Source: Burkholderiales bacterium (lineage in GTDB: Bacteria; Pseudomonadota; Gammaproteobacteria; Burkholderiales; Burkholderiaceae_C). From it: a stretch of 56,849 nt of DNA. The stretch's first letter is position 1, and the number at the start of each line of letters is the position of its first letter. The stretch covers positions 1 to 56,849 of the forward strand of contig CANHVY010000027.1 in assembly GCA_947464185.1 (NCBI GenBank), given 5' to 3'. Shown here one piece after another: positions 48,155 to 56,849 of this stretch. The notes under the pieces were generated by a model that searched no databases, had not been told where the DNA came from, and worked only from the letters and a program-made list of their open reading frames with translations. A program made the position numbers and the translations under genes.

Positions 48155-49249
48155 ATGCCGTTCCGACCCGAGCCTTCATACTCCCACGGCAGTGTGTCCA
48201 GGACGGCCGTGCTGCTGGTGAATCTGGGAAGTCCTGACGAACCCACCGCAGCGGCCACGCGCAGATACCTTGCGGAGTTCCTCAGTGATCCACGTGTGGT
48301 GGAGATTCCGAGGGCCGTGTGGTGGCTGGTCTTGCACGGCATCATCCTCAACACCCGCCCCGCGAAGTCTGCGGCGAAGTACGCCACCGTTTGGACGGCT
48401 GAAGGTTCGCCCCTGGTGTCAGGGACGAAGCGATTGACAGGACGGTTGCAGGAAGCCTTGCAGCAGCAGGAGCAAGAGGTGCTGGTCAAGTGCGCGATGC
48501 GCTACGGCAACCCTTCGGTGCCCCTGGCTCTGGATGAACTTCGAGCGCAAGGAGTCACGCGCGTGCTGGTGTTGCCGCTGTACCCGCAGTACGCTGCGGC
48601 CACCACGGCCAGCGTCTGGGACAGCGTGGCCCGGTGGTCTTCCGGGTCCCGGCAGTTGCCTGAGTTTCGTTTCATCAACCGCTACGGGGATGAGCCTGCG
48701 CTCATCCGGGCGCTGGCCGCCAGCGTCAGGCGACATTGGGAAATCCATGGGCGGGCCGAGAAACTGGTGATGAGCTTTCATGGCCTGCCGGAAAGATCAT
48801 TGCACTTGGGCGACCCCTATCACTGCGAGTGCCACAAGTCTGCCCGCTTGCTGGCCGAGGCCCTTGAACTGCCCAAGGACGCTTGGCAGGTCACCTTCCA
48901 GAGCCGATTCGGCAAGGCGCAGTGGCTGCGGCCCTACACCGAGCCCACACTGAAAGAACTGGCCTCGACCGGCACCAAGTCGGTGGATGTCATCTGTCCC
49001 GGCTTTTCAGTGGATTGCCTGGAAACCCTGGAGGAGATCGCGCAGGAGGCCCGGGATGCGTTCTTGCACTCAGGTGGCACGTCCTTCCGCTATATCCCCT
49101 GCCTGAACGACGAGCCGGGGGCTGTGCAGGCCATGACCGATCTTGCGCTGCGGCACTTGCAAGGCTGGCCCACCGGGCAGGCCTTGGCTGATCAAGGGCA
49201 TGGCGCACTGCAGCGGCGCCTGGCGCTGGCGATGGGCGCCAACGACTGA
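48155..49249 (+). CDS. hemH: Ferrochelatase
   Basis: HemH inserts Fe(2+) into protoporphyrin IX to make heme. The 364-residue protein has VLLVNLGSPDEP at its start, the catalytic His in MSFHGLPERS, the YHCECHKSA block, and the acidic metal-entry segment CPGFSVDCLETLEEI. Length is normal. It begins 157 bp after the cyclase gene and is convergent with tctA. Confidence 0.96.
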   Translation: MPFRPEPSYSHGSVSRTAVLLVNLGSPDEPTAAATRRYLAEFLSDPRVVEIPRAVWWLVLHGIILNTRPAKSAAKYATVWTAEGSPLVSGTKRLTGRLQEALQQQEQEVLVKCAMRYGNPSVPLALDELRAQGVTRVLVLPLYPQYAAATTASVWDSVARWSSGSRQLPEFRFINRYGDEPALIRALAASVRRHWEIHGRAEKLVMSFHGLPERSLHLGDPYHCECHKSARLLAEALELPKDAWQVTFQSRFGKAQWLRPYTEPTLKELASTGTKSVDVICPGFSVDCLETLEEIAQEARDAFLHSGGTSFRYIPCLNDEPGAVQAMTDLALRHLQGWPTGQALADQGHGALQRRLALAMGAND

Positions 49250-49289
49250 CAAGCGTTCCCAAGCCTGGGCCCGGGAGCCGGGTGCTCCC

Positions 49290-50771
49290 TCAGCGCCTGG
49301 ACAGCCGCCTGAGCAAGGGCCAGCTCAGCAGCAGCACCACGACACCCAGCAGCGTAGCCGATGCTGGTCTCTCGATGAAGACAGTCCAGCGTCCTTCCCC
49401 GATGGACAGTCCGTTGCGCATCTGTGCTTCGGCCAGTGGCCCGAGGATCATGCCCACGATCACGGGCGCCACCGGAAAGTCGTAGCGCCGCATCAAGACC
49501 CCCACAAGGCCTACGCCCAACATGAGGTACAGGTCAAAAGCGCTCTGACGCATCCCGTACACCCCCACCGTCGCGAAGATCAGGATGCCTGCATAGAGCT
49601 GTGGCCTGGGCACCTTCAGCAGCTTCACCCACAGGCCCACCAGGGGCAGGTTCAGCACCAGCAGCATCACATTGCCGATGTACAAAGACGCGATCAGCGC
49701 CCAGACCAACTTGGCCGAGGTGTCGAACAACTGCGGGCCGGCTTGGATGCCGTAGTTCTGCAGGGCTGACAGCAAGATCGCCGCAGTGACCGAGGTGGGA
49801 ATTCCCAGCGTCAGAAGCGGCACCAGCGTGGCGGTGACGGCCGAGTTGTTCGCCGCCTCCGGCCCCGCCACCCCTTCGATAGCGCCTGTGGTGCCGAATT
49901 CCTCCCGGTGCTTGCTGAGCTTGCGCTCGGCGGCATAGCTCAGGAAGGTCGGGATCTCAGACCCGCCTGCAGGGATAGTGCCAAACGGGAAGCCGATGGC
50001 GGTGCCACGCAACCACGCCGGCCAGGAGCGACGCCACTCCTGCCGCGTCATGTGAACGCGGTTCATGCGGTTCAACTGCTGCACCTCACGGCCCTCGTAC
50101 AGCGCGCCGTACAGGCACTCGCCCACTGCAAACAGACCCACCGCGACCAACACCACCTCGATGCCGTCCATGAACTCGGGAATCCCACCTGTGTAGCGCA
50201 CCTGTCCGGTGATCTGGTCCAAGCCCACGAGACCGATGGCCAAACCGATGAACAGCGCTGTCAAGCCGCGCAGCCGGCTCTTCCCGAGCACCGCACTCAC
50301 CGTTGTGAAGGCGAGCACCATCAACAGAAAGTACTCGGGCGGGCCAAGCTTGACCGCGTGTTCGGCCACGAAGGGGGCCGAAATGGTGACCAGCACCGTG
50401 GCCAGCGTGCCCGCGACGAAGGAGCCGATGGCCGAGGTGGCCAGCGCAGCACCGGCGCGGCCATTGCGGGCCATCTTGAAGCCTTCCATTGCAGTCACCA
50501 TGGTGCCGGTCTCGCCTGGCGTGTTCAGGAGGATGGAGGTCGTCGAGCCTCCGTACATCGCCCCGTAATAGATGCCGGCGAAAAAGATCATGGAGGCCGT
50601 GGCGTCCACCTGCGAGGTGATGGGCAACAGCATGGCCACCGTCACGGCCGGTCCGATACCTGGCAGCACACCAATCGCCGTGCCCAGAGCACAGCCCACG
50701 AAGGCCCACAACAAGTTGATGGGGCTGGCCGCCGTGGCGAAGCCTTGAAGAAGATGCCCCCACCACTCCAT
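49290..50771 (-). CDS. tctA: Tripartite tricarboxylate transporter large permease TctA
   Basis: TctA is the main membrane channel of the TctCBA system, taking up citrate or other carboxylates with ion gradients. The 493-residue protein has about twelve hydrophobic segments and the family motifs [17 protein letters not shown] and [20 protein letters not shown]. The ATG shares its first base with the tctB stop (TGATG), so the longer frame to 50882 is discarded. The order tctC-tctB-tctA is standard. Confidence 0.96.
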   Translation of the reverse strand: MEWWGHLLQGFATAASPINLLWAFVGCALGTAIGVLPGIGPAVTVAMLLPITSQVDATASMIFFAGIYYGAMYGGSTTSILLNTPGETGTMVTAMEGFKMARNGRAGAALATSAIGSFVAGTLATVLVTISAPFVAEHAVKLGPPEYFLLMVLAFTTVSAVLGKSRLRGLTALFIGLAIGLVGLDQITGQVRYTGGIPEFMDGIEVVLVAVGLFAVGECLYGALYEGREVQQLNRMNRVHMTRQEWRRSWPAWLRGTAIGFPFGTIPAGGSEIPTFLSYAAERKLSKHREEFGTTGAIEGVAGPEAANNSAVTATLVPLLTLGIPTSVTAAILLSALQNYGIQAGPQLFDTSAKLVWALIASLYIGNVMLLVLNLPLVGLWVKLLKVPRPQLYAGILIFATVGVYGMRQSAFDLYLMLGVGLVGVLMRRYDFPVAPVIVGMILGPLAEAQMRNGLSIGEGRWTVFIERPASATLLGVVVLLLSWPLLRRLSRR

Positions 50772-51283
50772 CAGAACCACCCCGTTGACGTCAGGCCCGG
50801 CAGACTGATGGCCAGGCCCTTGGTGAACAGCCAGTAGGTGGGCGTTGCGATGACGGCGCCCGTGCAGGTGTCCACCAGCCAAGCCGACTGAGGTACCGGC
50901 TCATCTTTGGACAGGCGCAGGCCGCGGGCGGCCAGGACGAAGCACAGCGTGCAGGCCACGATGAAACCCGCTCGCTCGATGAGGAAGGCGTTGAGCAACA
51001 AACCGCCGCCCACCCAGGCCAGGGCACGCCAATCGCCCATCTCTGCGCCGCTGGGTGCCTCGACATTGCGCAGGCCACCGGTCCAGGCCTGCCGAGCGAG
51101 CAGGCCACCGCACAGGCACAGGGCCAGCGCCACCACCCAGGGCAGGAAGTTCGGCCCTACGCCCGCGTAGCCCGCCGTCGAGGGGATGAACAGCGCGCCC
51201 CAGCCGATGAGGGCGCCCAGTGCCAAGGTGCAGCACCCGATGAGCAGGTGCACCCTGTGGGGCGCTGGGGGAATGACTTGCAT
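50771..51283 (-). CDS. tctB: Tripartite tricarboxylate transporter small subunit TctB
   Basis: TctB is the small membrane partner of TctA. The 170-residue protein has four hydrophobic segments, beginning [23 protein letters not shown]. It is poorly conserved by nature; position between tctC (13 bp gap) and tctA (1 bp overlap) confirms it. Confidence 0.92.
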   Translation of the reverse strand: MQVIPPAPHRVHLLIGCCTLALGALIGWGALFIPSTAGYAGVGPNFLPWVVALALCLCGGLLARQAWTGGLRNVEAPSGAEMGDWRALAWVGGGLLLNAFLIERAGFIVACTLCFVLAARGLRLSKDEPVPQSAWLVDTCTGAVIATPTYWLFTKGLAISLPGLTSTGWF

Positions 51284-51296
51284 CCGGCCGGCAGAT

Positions 51297-52253
51297 TCAG
51301 ATCATCCCGGACTTGACCATGGTCGCACGCAAGCTGGCGAACTCGCGGTCCACGAAGTCCTCGAACTCTTGACCGCTCATCAGCGCTGGCGTCCAGGCAT
51401 TCTTCTCCAGGGATTCGGCCCAGACCTTGGTCTTGGTGGCCTTGATCACCAGATCCGCCAAGGCCTTGCGCTGGGCAGCCGTGATGCCGGGAGCACCATA
51501 GACACCCCGCCAGTTGCCAATTTCCACGTTGATCCCCATCTCCTTCAACGTAGGCACGTTGATGCCCTTGAGCCGTGCCGGTGACGTCACCGCGATGGCC
51601 CGCATCTTGCCGCTTTCGATGTGGGGAGCGAACTCGCTGTAGCCGCTGCCGCCCACCGTGACGTTGCCGCCGAGGATGGCGGCGATGGCCTCACCGCCCC
51701 CCCGGAAGGCGACGTAGTTGATCTTGGCGGCGTCTACGCCGACGTCACGGGCGATCATGGCCGCGGCAATGTGCTCGGTGGACCCACGAGAGCCCCCTGC
51801 CCACTTCACGCTGCCCGGATCCTTCTTCAGTTGCTCCACCACGTCCTTCATCGTCTTCAATGCCGAGGCTGCAGGCACGACGAACACGTTGTACTCGCTG
51901 GTCAGGCGCGCAATGGGTGTCACCTGGCTCAGGCTGACCGGAGGCTTGCCGGTGATGATGCCGCCCAGCATGACGGCGCCCATCACCATCAGCGCGTTCG
52001 GGTCGCCCTTGCTGGCGTTGATGAACTGCGCAAGGCCAATGGCACCTGCGGCGCCGCCCTTGTTCTCGTAGGCCACAGTGCCCGCGCCGGCCGCCTGCAA
52101 GGCCGGACCCAGGGCACGGCCCGTGGTGTCCCACCCACCACCGGGGTTGGCCGGGATCATCATCTTGATGTTGGTGGCGGCCCGCGCGGTCAAGGGCCAG
52201 GCTCCCGCCATGGTGGATCCGGCCAACAGCTTCAGGAAATCGTCTCTGCGCAT
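51297..52253 (-). CDS. tctC: Bug-family substrate-binding protein TctC
   Basis: TctC binds the carboxylate in the periplasm and hands it to TctBA. The 318-residue protein has an export signal (about 1-26, ending LTARA) with a twin-arginine-like RRDDFLK, then the Bug fold with NPGGGWDTTGR and the VAYENKGGAAGAIGL block that contact the ligand. The ATG at 52253 has GGAG well placed; the longer frame to 52361 is not used. It is divergent from tctD over 161 bp. The ligand cannot be told from sequence. Confidence 0.92.
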   Translation of the reverse strand: MRRDDFLKLLAGSTMAGAWPLTARAATNIKMMIPANPGGGWDTTGRALGPALQAAGAGTVAYENKGGAAGAIGLAQFINASKGDPNALMVMGAVMLGGIITGKPPVSLSQVTPIARLTSEYNVFVVPAASALKTMKDVVEQLKKDPGSVKWAGGSRGSTEHIAAAMIARDVGVDAAKINYVAFRGGGEAIAAILGGNVTVGGSGYSEFAPHIESGKMRAIAVTSPARLKGINVPTLKEMGINVEIGNWRGVYGAPGITAAQRKALADLVIKATKTKVWAESLEKNAWTPALMSGQEFEDFVDREFASLRATMVKSGMI

Positions 52254-52414
52254 CTTGGTCTCCAGGAGAATTGAGGCGTGGCCCCGTTTGTTGCGTCCCA
52301 TGTTGCCGATGCCACCTGTCAATCGGCTGTCCAAGACGCCAGGGTAAACACCAGGTCCCATGGCCGCAAAGTGCCACGGAGGATGGAGGCTGAAATCGAT
52401 AATCGTCAGGTGCG

Positions 52415-53080
52415 ATGAACATCCTCCTGGTTGAAGACAATACGGCTTTGCAGGCCAGCCTGCGCACGGCCCTGGAACGCCGCGGTTTCAAGTTGCGGGT
52501 GTGCAGCCGTGGCGACGAGGCCCTGCAGCAGTGGACAGCACGAGAACCCGATGCCGTATTGCTCGACTTGAGCCTGCCGGGGCTTGACGGGCTGGAGGTG
52601 CTGAGTCAGGCCCGCAAAGCGGGGCGCAGGACGCCTGTGATGATCCTGACGGCTCGGGGAACGGTTGGCGACCGGGTACTTGGGCTGAACACTGGCGCCG
52701 ACGATTACCTCCCTAAGCCCTTCGACCTGGACGAGTTGGAAGCCCGATTGCGGGCGTTGGGACGTCGGGGGGGGGATTCCCTTCCAGCTCCAGCTTTCTG
52801 CGGCTTGCAGGTGGACCGCGAATCAGGCGCCGTACTGCATCTCGGCCTGCCAATGGAGCTTCCGGGCAGAGAGGCATCCATGCTGCGAGCCTTGCTTCAC
52901 CGCCCCGGTCAGGCTGTTTCGAAGGAGCGCCTGTTCGACCTTGTGTTTCCTGGGGAAGACGACGTCCAGCCCGAGGCTGTGGAAGTGGTGGCGTACCGGC
53001 TGCGAAAGAAGCTTCAGATGACCGAGGCGAGCCTGGTCACCTTGCGCGGACTCGGCTACCTGCTGCGCGCGGCCCCGTGA
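52415..53080 (+). CDS. tctD: Response regulator TctD
   Basis: The 221-residue OmpR-type regulator has the receiver motifs LLVEDN, VLLDLSLPGLDG, MILTARG and LPKPFDLDEL, then a winged helix ending TLRGLGYLLR. TctD activates tctCBA when its kinase senses the substrate in Salmonella; the divergent order here fits the same role. A GATAAT box (52398-52403) just before the ATG suggests a very short leader. It overlaps tctE by 4 bp. Confidence 0.92.
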   Translation: MNILLVEDNTALQASLRTALERRGFKLRVCSRGDEALQQWTAREPDAVLLDLSLPGLDGLEVLSQARKAGRRTPVMILTARGTVGDRVLGLNTGADDYLPKPFDLDELEARLRALGRRGGDSLPAPAFCGLQVDRESGAVLHLGLPMELPGREASMLRALLHRPGQAVSKERLFDLVFPGEDDVQPEAVEVVAYRLRKKLQMTEASLVTLRGLGYLLRAAP

Positions 53081-54498
53081 CGCATTCGCTACAGCGCTAC
53101 CTGCTTTGGGGCATCTTGTGCCCCGTGGTGGCCTTCATGCTGCTGAACGCCTTTAGCGTCTACCGTCAAGCTCTCCAGGCTGCGGATACCGCATACGACC
53201 GCACGCTGCTGGCCTCGGCCAAGGCCATCGGCGAACTTCTGGATGTGGTGGAGGTCCAGGGGCGAGCGGAGTTGCGCTCCTCCCTTCCCTACTCTGCGCT
53301 GGAGGCCTTCGAGGCCGACATGCGCAGTCGCATGTTCTTCAGGGTGAGCGGCTTCAGTCAGGAAATGGTGTCGGGCTACGATGACCTGCCTCCTCCGCGC
53401 ATGGTCGCGGGCGCGAGCGGACCGTACGCGGCGCTGGTGGATTTCTACGATGCATCGTATCGGGGCGAATCAGTGCGCATGGCTGTGCTGTTGCAGCCTG
53501 TGGCCGGTGCGGCCGGTCAAGGCATGGCCACGGTGCAGGTGGCCGAGACGCTGGAACTGCGTCATGCACTGGCGCGTCAGATGCTGATGGACATGGCCTG
53601 GAAGCAAGGCGTACTGATCGCTCTGATCGCCGGGGTGGTGGTGCTGGTGGTCCAGCGCGGCACCCGGCCCCTGCGGCGTCTGGGCCAGCAGTGGCAGGCC
53701 AGGGCCGAAGACGACCTCTCGCCGCTGAGCGCGCAAGGTTCCCCACGAGAACTGTGGCCTGTCGTCGAGGCCGCCAACGCAGTGATGGCGAGGCTGGACC
53801 GCCTGCTTCGTCAACAGAAGCGCTTCGTGCGCGATGCCTCGCACCAACTGCGCACACCCTTGACGGTGCTGAAGGTTCAAGTGCAGTCTGCCAGGTGCGG
53901 TGATGTGGATCCCCAGGTTGCCCTGCGCGACATCGAGTCCACGGTGGAAGGCGCCATAGAGCTGGCCAACCAGATGCTCGCCCTGGCCAAGGCTGAACAG
54001 TTGCGCCAGCAGGAGATTCCCGGGCCGGTGGACTGGGCCCGAGTCGTCCGCACAGTCGCGCTGGATCTGGCCCCGTTGATGGTAGAACGGCAGCTGGACC
54101 TGGACTTGCATGCGCCCCCCTGCCACGTGCATGCCCATGAGTGGGGCCTGCGCGAACTGACACGCAATCTGCTGCATAACGCCATCCGTCACTCGCCTCA
54201 GGGCGGGCGGTTGGAGGTTCACCTGCTCCCGAGTCATGTGCAGGCAGTTCTCCGGATCAGTGACGAGGGCACAGGCATCCCCGAAACCCTGCGCCCGGTG
54301 TTGTTCCAGCCGTTTGCGCAGGGTGATTCGCCCGCGCTGGGCTCCAGTGGTCTGGGTCTGGCCATCAGCCGTGAAGTCGTGCTAGCCAGCGGTGGGACAC
54401 TGCAGTTGGAGAACCGAACGGCGCCGGCCAGACAGATCGGGGCCAGCAAAGTGTCTGTAAGCGGGCTCGACGCTGTCGTCTGCTTGCCCTTGGCCTGA
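53077..54498 (+). CDS. tctE: Sensor histidine kinase TctE
   Basis: The 473-residue kinase has an N-terminal membrane segment (about 7-28), a periplasmic sensor of about 145 residues with the TctE-N-type look, a second membrane segment (about 178-195), a linker, the H-box FVRDASHQLRTPLTVLK and the ATPase boxes (NLLHNAIRHSPQGG, DEGTGIPE, GLGLAISREV). The GTG start is coupled to tctD. It probably senses the same carboxylate that TctC binds. Confidence 0.92.
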   Translation: MTHSLQRYLLWGILCPVVAFMLLNAFSVYRQALQAADTAYDRTLLASAKAIGELLDVVEVQGRAELRSSLPYSALEAFEADMRSRMFFRVSGFSQEMVSGYDDLPPPRMVAGASGPYAALVDFYDASYRGESVRMAVLLQPVAGAAGQGMATVQVAETLELRHALARQMLMDMAWKQGVLIALIAGVVVLVVQRGTRPLRRLGQQWQARAEDDLSPLSAQGSPRELWPVVEAANAVMARLDRLLRQQKRFVRDASHQLRTPLTVLKVQVQSARCGDVDPQVALRDIESTVEGAIELANQMLALAKAEQLRQQEIPGPVDWARVVRTVALDLAPLMVERQLDLDLHAPPCHVHAHEWGLRELTRNLLHNAIRHSPQGGRLEVHLLPSHVQAVLRISDEGTGIPETLRPVLFQPFAQGDSPALGSSGLGLAISREVVLASGGTLQLENRTAPARQIGASKVSVSGLDAVVCLPLA

Positions 54499-54530
54499 AC
54501 AGAGACTGTCGCAGATGAAGAGAGCATTTC

Positions 54531-54947
54531 TTGAGCGGCACGGCTGACGACGTTCGCCTGGACAAGTGGCTTTGGGCCGCGCGCTTCTACAAGACCCGAT
54601 CGCTGGCCACGCAGGCTATTGCCGCGGGAAGGGTTCAGGTCAATGGCGCGTCTGCCAAGGCCTCGCGCAGCGTCCGCGCGGGAGATCTGGTGCGCTTGCG
54701 ACAATCCAGCCTGGAGCGCACGGTGAGGGTGCTGGCCTTGACGAGCGTTCGTGGACCCGCTTCTGAGGCCCTGGCGCTTTATGAGGAAACCCTGCAAAGC
54801 ACCGAGGCGCGGCGCCAAGCTGCCCAGGCTCGTCAGTTCGGTGTGGAGCCTGCGCACGGCCAGGAACAGGGCCGACCCACAAAGCGGGACCGCAGGGACC
54901 TGGTGGAGTGGCAGCGCTGGAGTGCCTACCTTGAGCCGGAGGACTGA
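54531..54947 (+). CDS. hslR: S4-domain RNA-binding heat-shock protein (Hsp15)
   Basis: Hsp15 binds the 50S subunit carrying a nascent chain and rescues stalled ribosomes in heat shock. The 138-residue protein has the S4 domain VRLDKWLWAARFYKTRSLA (8-26) with AAGRVQVNG, then a basic tail with GRPTKRDRRDL. The start is a TTG at 54531; no ATG or GTG fits before the domain. It lies 114 bp before grpE, so the heat-shock genes cluster here. Confidence 0.9.
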   Translation: MSGTADDVRLDKWLWAARFYKTRSLATQAIAAGRVQVNGASAKASRSVRAGDLVRLRQSSLERTVRVLALTSVRGPASEALALYEETLQSTEARRQAAQARQFGVEPAHGQEQGRPTKRDRRDLVEWQRWSAYLEPED

Positions 54948-55000
54948 GTCCGACGACTGAGCCTGAGAACTGGTCGACTCGGCCACTTTTCCGCAGTGGG

Positions 55001-55028
55001 CTTGAAGTCTGTCGGTAAGGCCCAATAT
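55001..55028 (+). promoter_or_regulatory. Sigma-32 heat-shock promoter of grpE
   Basis: CTTGAAG (-35, 55001-55007), a 13-base spacer and CCCAATAT (-10, 55021-55028) match the sigma-32 consensus (CTTGAAA, CCCCATNT) closely. It is 34 bp before the grpE ATG, giving a short leader. No CIRCE (HrcA) element is seen. Confidence 0.75.
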
Positions 55029-55061
55029 CGCTGGCAACTCTCAAAATCGCACTTCTCAACC

Positions 55062-55631
55062 ATGTCGCAACAAGAACCCCCATCACCCGAAGCCCCGGGC
55101 GCCACGGCAGGGGCACCGTCTGGCAGTCCGAACGCTGCAGTCGCGCCGGACACCACGTCGGACATTACTGCTGAAACGCCAGCGCAACGGCTTGCCGACC
55201 TTGAGGTCCGCCTGGCCAGCATGTCAGACGCCTACCTGCGGGCCAAGGCCGAGGCCGAGAACATCCGCCGGCGGTCTGACGAGGAAGTCGGCAAGGCCCG
55301 CAAGTTCGCCATCGAGGGTTTCGCGGAAAGCCTGCTGCCCGTGCGAGACAGCCTGGAGGCGGCGCTGACCTTGCCCAACGCCAGCAATGAACAATTGCTG
55401 GACGGGGTGAGTGCCACGTTGCGGCAACTCGCTCAGGCACTGGAGCGCAACAAGGTGGTGCCCATCGCGCCCCCTGCAGGCACCCGGTTTGACCCGCATC
55501 AACACCAGGCGATCAGCGTGGTACCGGCTGAGCAGGAGGCCAACACGGTGGTGACAGTTCTGCAAAAGGGCTATCTGATCGCCGAGCGTGTGCTGAGGCC
55601 CGCCCTTGTGACCGTGGCCGCGCCCAAGTGA
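55062..55631 (+). CDS. grpE: Nucleotide exchange factor GrpE
   Basis: GrpE releases ADP from DnaK and closes its folding cycle. The 189-residue protein has a disordered P/A/T-rich N-terminus (1-45), a long helix ([20 protein letters not shown] onwards), and a beta domain with [10 protein letters not shown] and [19 protein letters not shown]. The ATG at 55062 fits the family; an in-frame start at 54996 lies before the promoter -10 and is not used. dnaK follows. Confidence 0.96.
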   Translation: MSQQEPPSPEAPGATAGAPSGSPNAAVAPDTTSDITAETPAQRLADLEVRLASMSDAYLRAKAEAENIRRRSDEEVGKARKFAIEGFAESLLPVRDSLEAALTLPNASNEQLLDGVSATLRQLAQALERNKVVPIAPPAGTRFDPHQHQAISVVPAEQEANTVVTVLQKGYLIAERVLRPALVTVAAPK

Positions 55632-55643
55632 CCTTGCGTTGAT

Positions 55644-55690
55644 GCGGCCCATGTGCCGCCTTGAAACAAGCCAAAACAGCCACAACTCCA
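55644..55690 (+). promoter_or_regulatory. grpE-dnaK gap: hairpin and weak sigma-32-like site
   Basis: GCGGC and GCCGC (55644-55659) form a small hairpin. CTTGAAA at 55660-55666 is a perfect sigma-32 -35 hexamer, but the -10 13 bases downstream (CCACAACT) is poor. It may give dnaK extra heat-shock transcription. Confidence 0.35.
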
Positions 55691-55724
55691 CCACATCACA
55701 GTCTTCAATCGGAGCAAGAACATC

Positions 55725-56849
55725 ATGGGCAAGATCATCGGCATCGACCTGGGCACCACCAACTCGTGCGTGGCCATCATGGAGGGCAACAGCACCAAGG
55801 TCATCGAGAACAGCGAGGGCGCCCGCACCACGCCGTCCATCATCGCCTACCAGGAGGACGGCGAGATCCTGGTCGGCGCCTCGGCCAAGCGTCAAGCTGT
55901 CACCAATCCCAAGAACACGCTGTACGCCGTCAAGCGCCTGATCGGCCGCAAGTTCACCGAGAAAGAGGTGCAGAAGGACATCGATCTGATGCCCTACAAG
56001 ATTGCCGCGGCCGACAACGGTGACGCCTGGGTGGAGGTGCGCGGCAAGAAGCTGGCCCCGCCACAGGTCAGCGCCGAAGTCCTGCGCAAGATGAAGAAGA
56101 CGGCCGAAGACTACCTCGGCGAAGAAGTGACCGAGGCCGTGATCACCGTGCCGGCTTACTTCAACGACAGCCAGCGCCAGGCCACCAAGGACGCGGGCCG
56201 CATCGCCGGGCTGGAGGTCAAGCGCATCATCAACGAACCCACCGCGGCGGCCCTGGCCTTCGGCCTGGACAAGCACGGCAAGGGTGACCGCAAGATCGCG
56301 GTGTTCGATCTGGGCGGCGGCACGTTCGACATCTCCATCATCGAGATTGCCGACGTGGACGGCGAAAAGCAGTTCGAGGTGCTGTCCACCAACGGCGACA
56401 CCTTCCTCGGCGGCGAAGACTTCGACCAACGCATCATCGACTACATCGTCACCGAGTTCCGCAAGGACCAGGGCGTGGACCTGACCAAGGACGTGCTGGC
56501 GCTGCAGCGCTTGAAGGAGGCCGCTGAAAAGGCCAAGATCGAGCTGTCCAACAGCACGCAGACCGACGTCAACCTGCCCTACATCACAGCAGACGCCACC
56601 GGCCCGCGGCACCTGAACATCAAGCTCACGCGCGCCAAGCTGGAAGCTCTGGTGGAGGAACTGATCGACCGCACCATGGAGCCCTGCCGCATCGCCATCA
56701 AGGACGCGGGCGTCAAGGTCAGCGAGATCGACGACATCATCCTGGTGGGCGGCATGTCGCGCATGCCCAAGGTGCAGGACAAGGTCAAGGAGTTCTTCGG
56801 CAAGGAGCCGCGCAAGGACGTCAACCCCGACGAAGCCGTGGCTGTGGGC
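55725..56849 (+). CDS. dnaK: Chaperone DnaK (partial, cut by window end)
   Basis: DnaK (Hsp70) binds unfolded proteins in an ATP-driven cycle with DnaJ and GrpE. The first 375 residues are present, up to about the end of the nucleotide-binding domain. Motifs are [13 protein letters not shown] (phosphate 1), [34 protein letters not shown], and [13 protein letters not shown] (phosphate 2), with [11 protein letters not shown] near the end. The ATG at 55725 has GGAG upstream. The substrate-binding part and stop are outside the window; dnaJ is expected after it. Confidence 0.98.
   Translation, partial: MGKIIGIDLGTTNSCVAIMEGNSTKVIENSEGARTTPSIIAYQEDGEILVGASAKRQAVTNPKNTLYAVKRLIGRKFTEKEVQKDIDLMPYKIAAADNGDAWVEVRGKKLAPPQVSAEVLRKMKKTAEDYLGEEVTEAVITVPAYFNDSQRQATKDAGRIAGLEVKRIINEPTAAALAFGLDKHGKGDRKIAVFDLGGGTFDISIIEIADVDGEKQFEVLSTNGDTFLGGEDFDQRIIDYIVTEFRKDQGVDLTKDVLALQRLKEAAEKAKIELSNSTQTDVNLPYITADATGPRHLNIKLTRAKLEALVEELIDRTMEPCRIAIKDAGVKVSEIDDIILVGGMSRMPKVQDKVKEFFGKEPRKDVNPDEAVAVG

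Overview
The window is high-GC, tightly packed bacterial DNA. It looks like a Burkholderiales chromosome of the Comamonadaceae/Sphaerotilaceae type. The signs are a DUF3138-type outer-membrane protein, a short H-NS-like histone family protein, an RpoD with a long lysine/alanine-rich N-terminus, a Bug-family TctC receptor, and the mltG-tmk-holB-tatD order. I cannot name genus or species. Most of the window is core metabolism and housekeeping. I found no CRISPR array, insertion sequence, complete prophage or toxin/secretion island.

Layout. The left edge (1-140) holds a strong dif-like Xer recombination site that overlaps the stop codon of a small conserved gene. From 139 to 4809 runs a minus-strand mltG-tmk-holB-tatD-ankyrin-small protein group, with no pilZ between holB and tatD. 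From 4832 to 9923 come ygfZ, a thioesterase-acetyltransferase fusion, the decayed remnant of an alpha/beta hydrolase, ridA, aceA (isocitrate lyase, with a palindromic operator candidate on its -10) and a class I glutamine amidotransferase. From 10014 to 19213 is a plus-strand amine module: omega-aminotransferase, four-gene Pot-type ABC transporter, DUF3138 outer-membrane protein, type III glutamine synthetase-like ligase and an EamA exporter. From 19292 to 24712 are glgA, glgC, tRNA-Val(GAC) and relA on the minus strand.

From 24747 to 30826 are an alpha/beta hydrolase, 3-hydroxybutyrate dehydrogenase, a SIMPL protein, an OmpR/EnvZ-like pair with OmpR-like half-sites upstream, and ispF-ispD. 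From 30932 to 41762 are mfd, a Rap1a/Tai-like secreted protein, serB, hrpA, argA and yggX. From 41934 to 49249 are an H-NS-like gene, dnaG, rpoD (with a long structured leader), an adenylate cyclase-FHA protein and hemH. From 49290 to 54498 is a complete tripartite tricarboxylate transporter (tctCBA) divergent from its two-component system tctDE. The right edge is a heat-shock group, hslR-grpE-dnaK, with a near-consensus sigma-32 promoter before grpE; dnaK is cut by the window end.

Working together: the amine module could take up a polyamine or related amine, carry it across both membranes and feed it to transamination or gamma-glutamylation. aceA, bdhA, glgCA and relA concern carbon storage and starvation. 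tctCBA/tctDE sense and import a carboxylate. No dramatic new system is evident. The items most worth checking are the dif-like site, the amine module, the cyclase-FHA protein, the rpoD leader and N-terminus, and the small regulatory signals.
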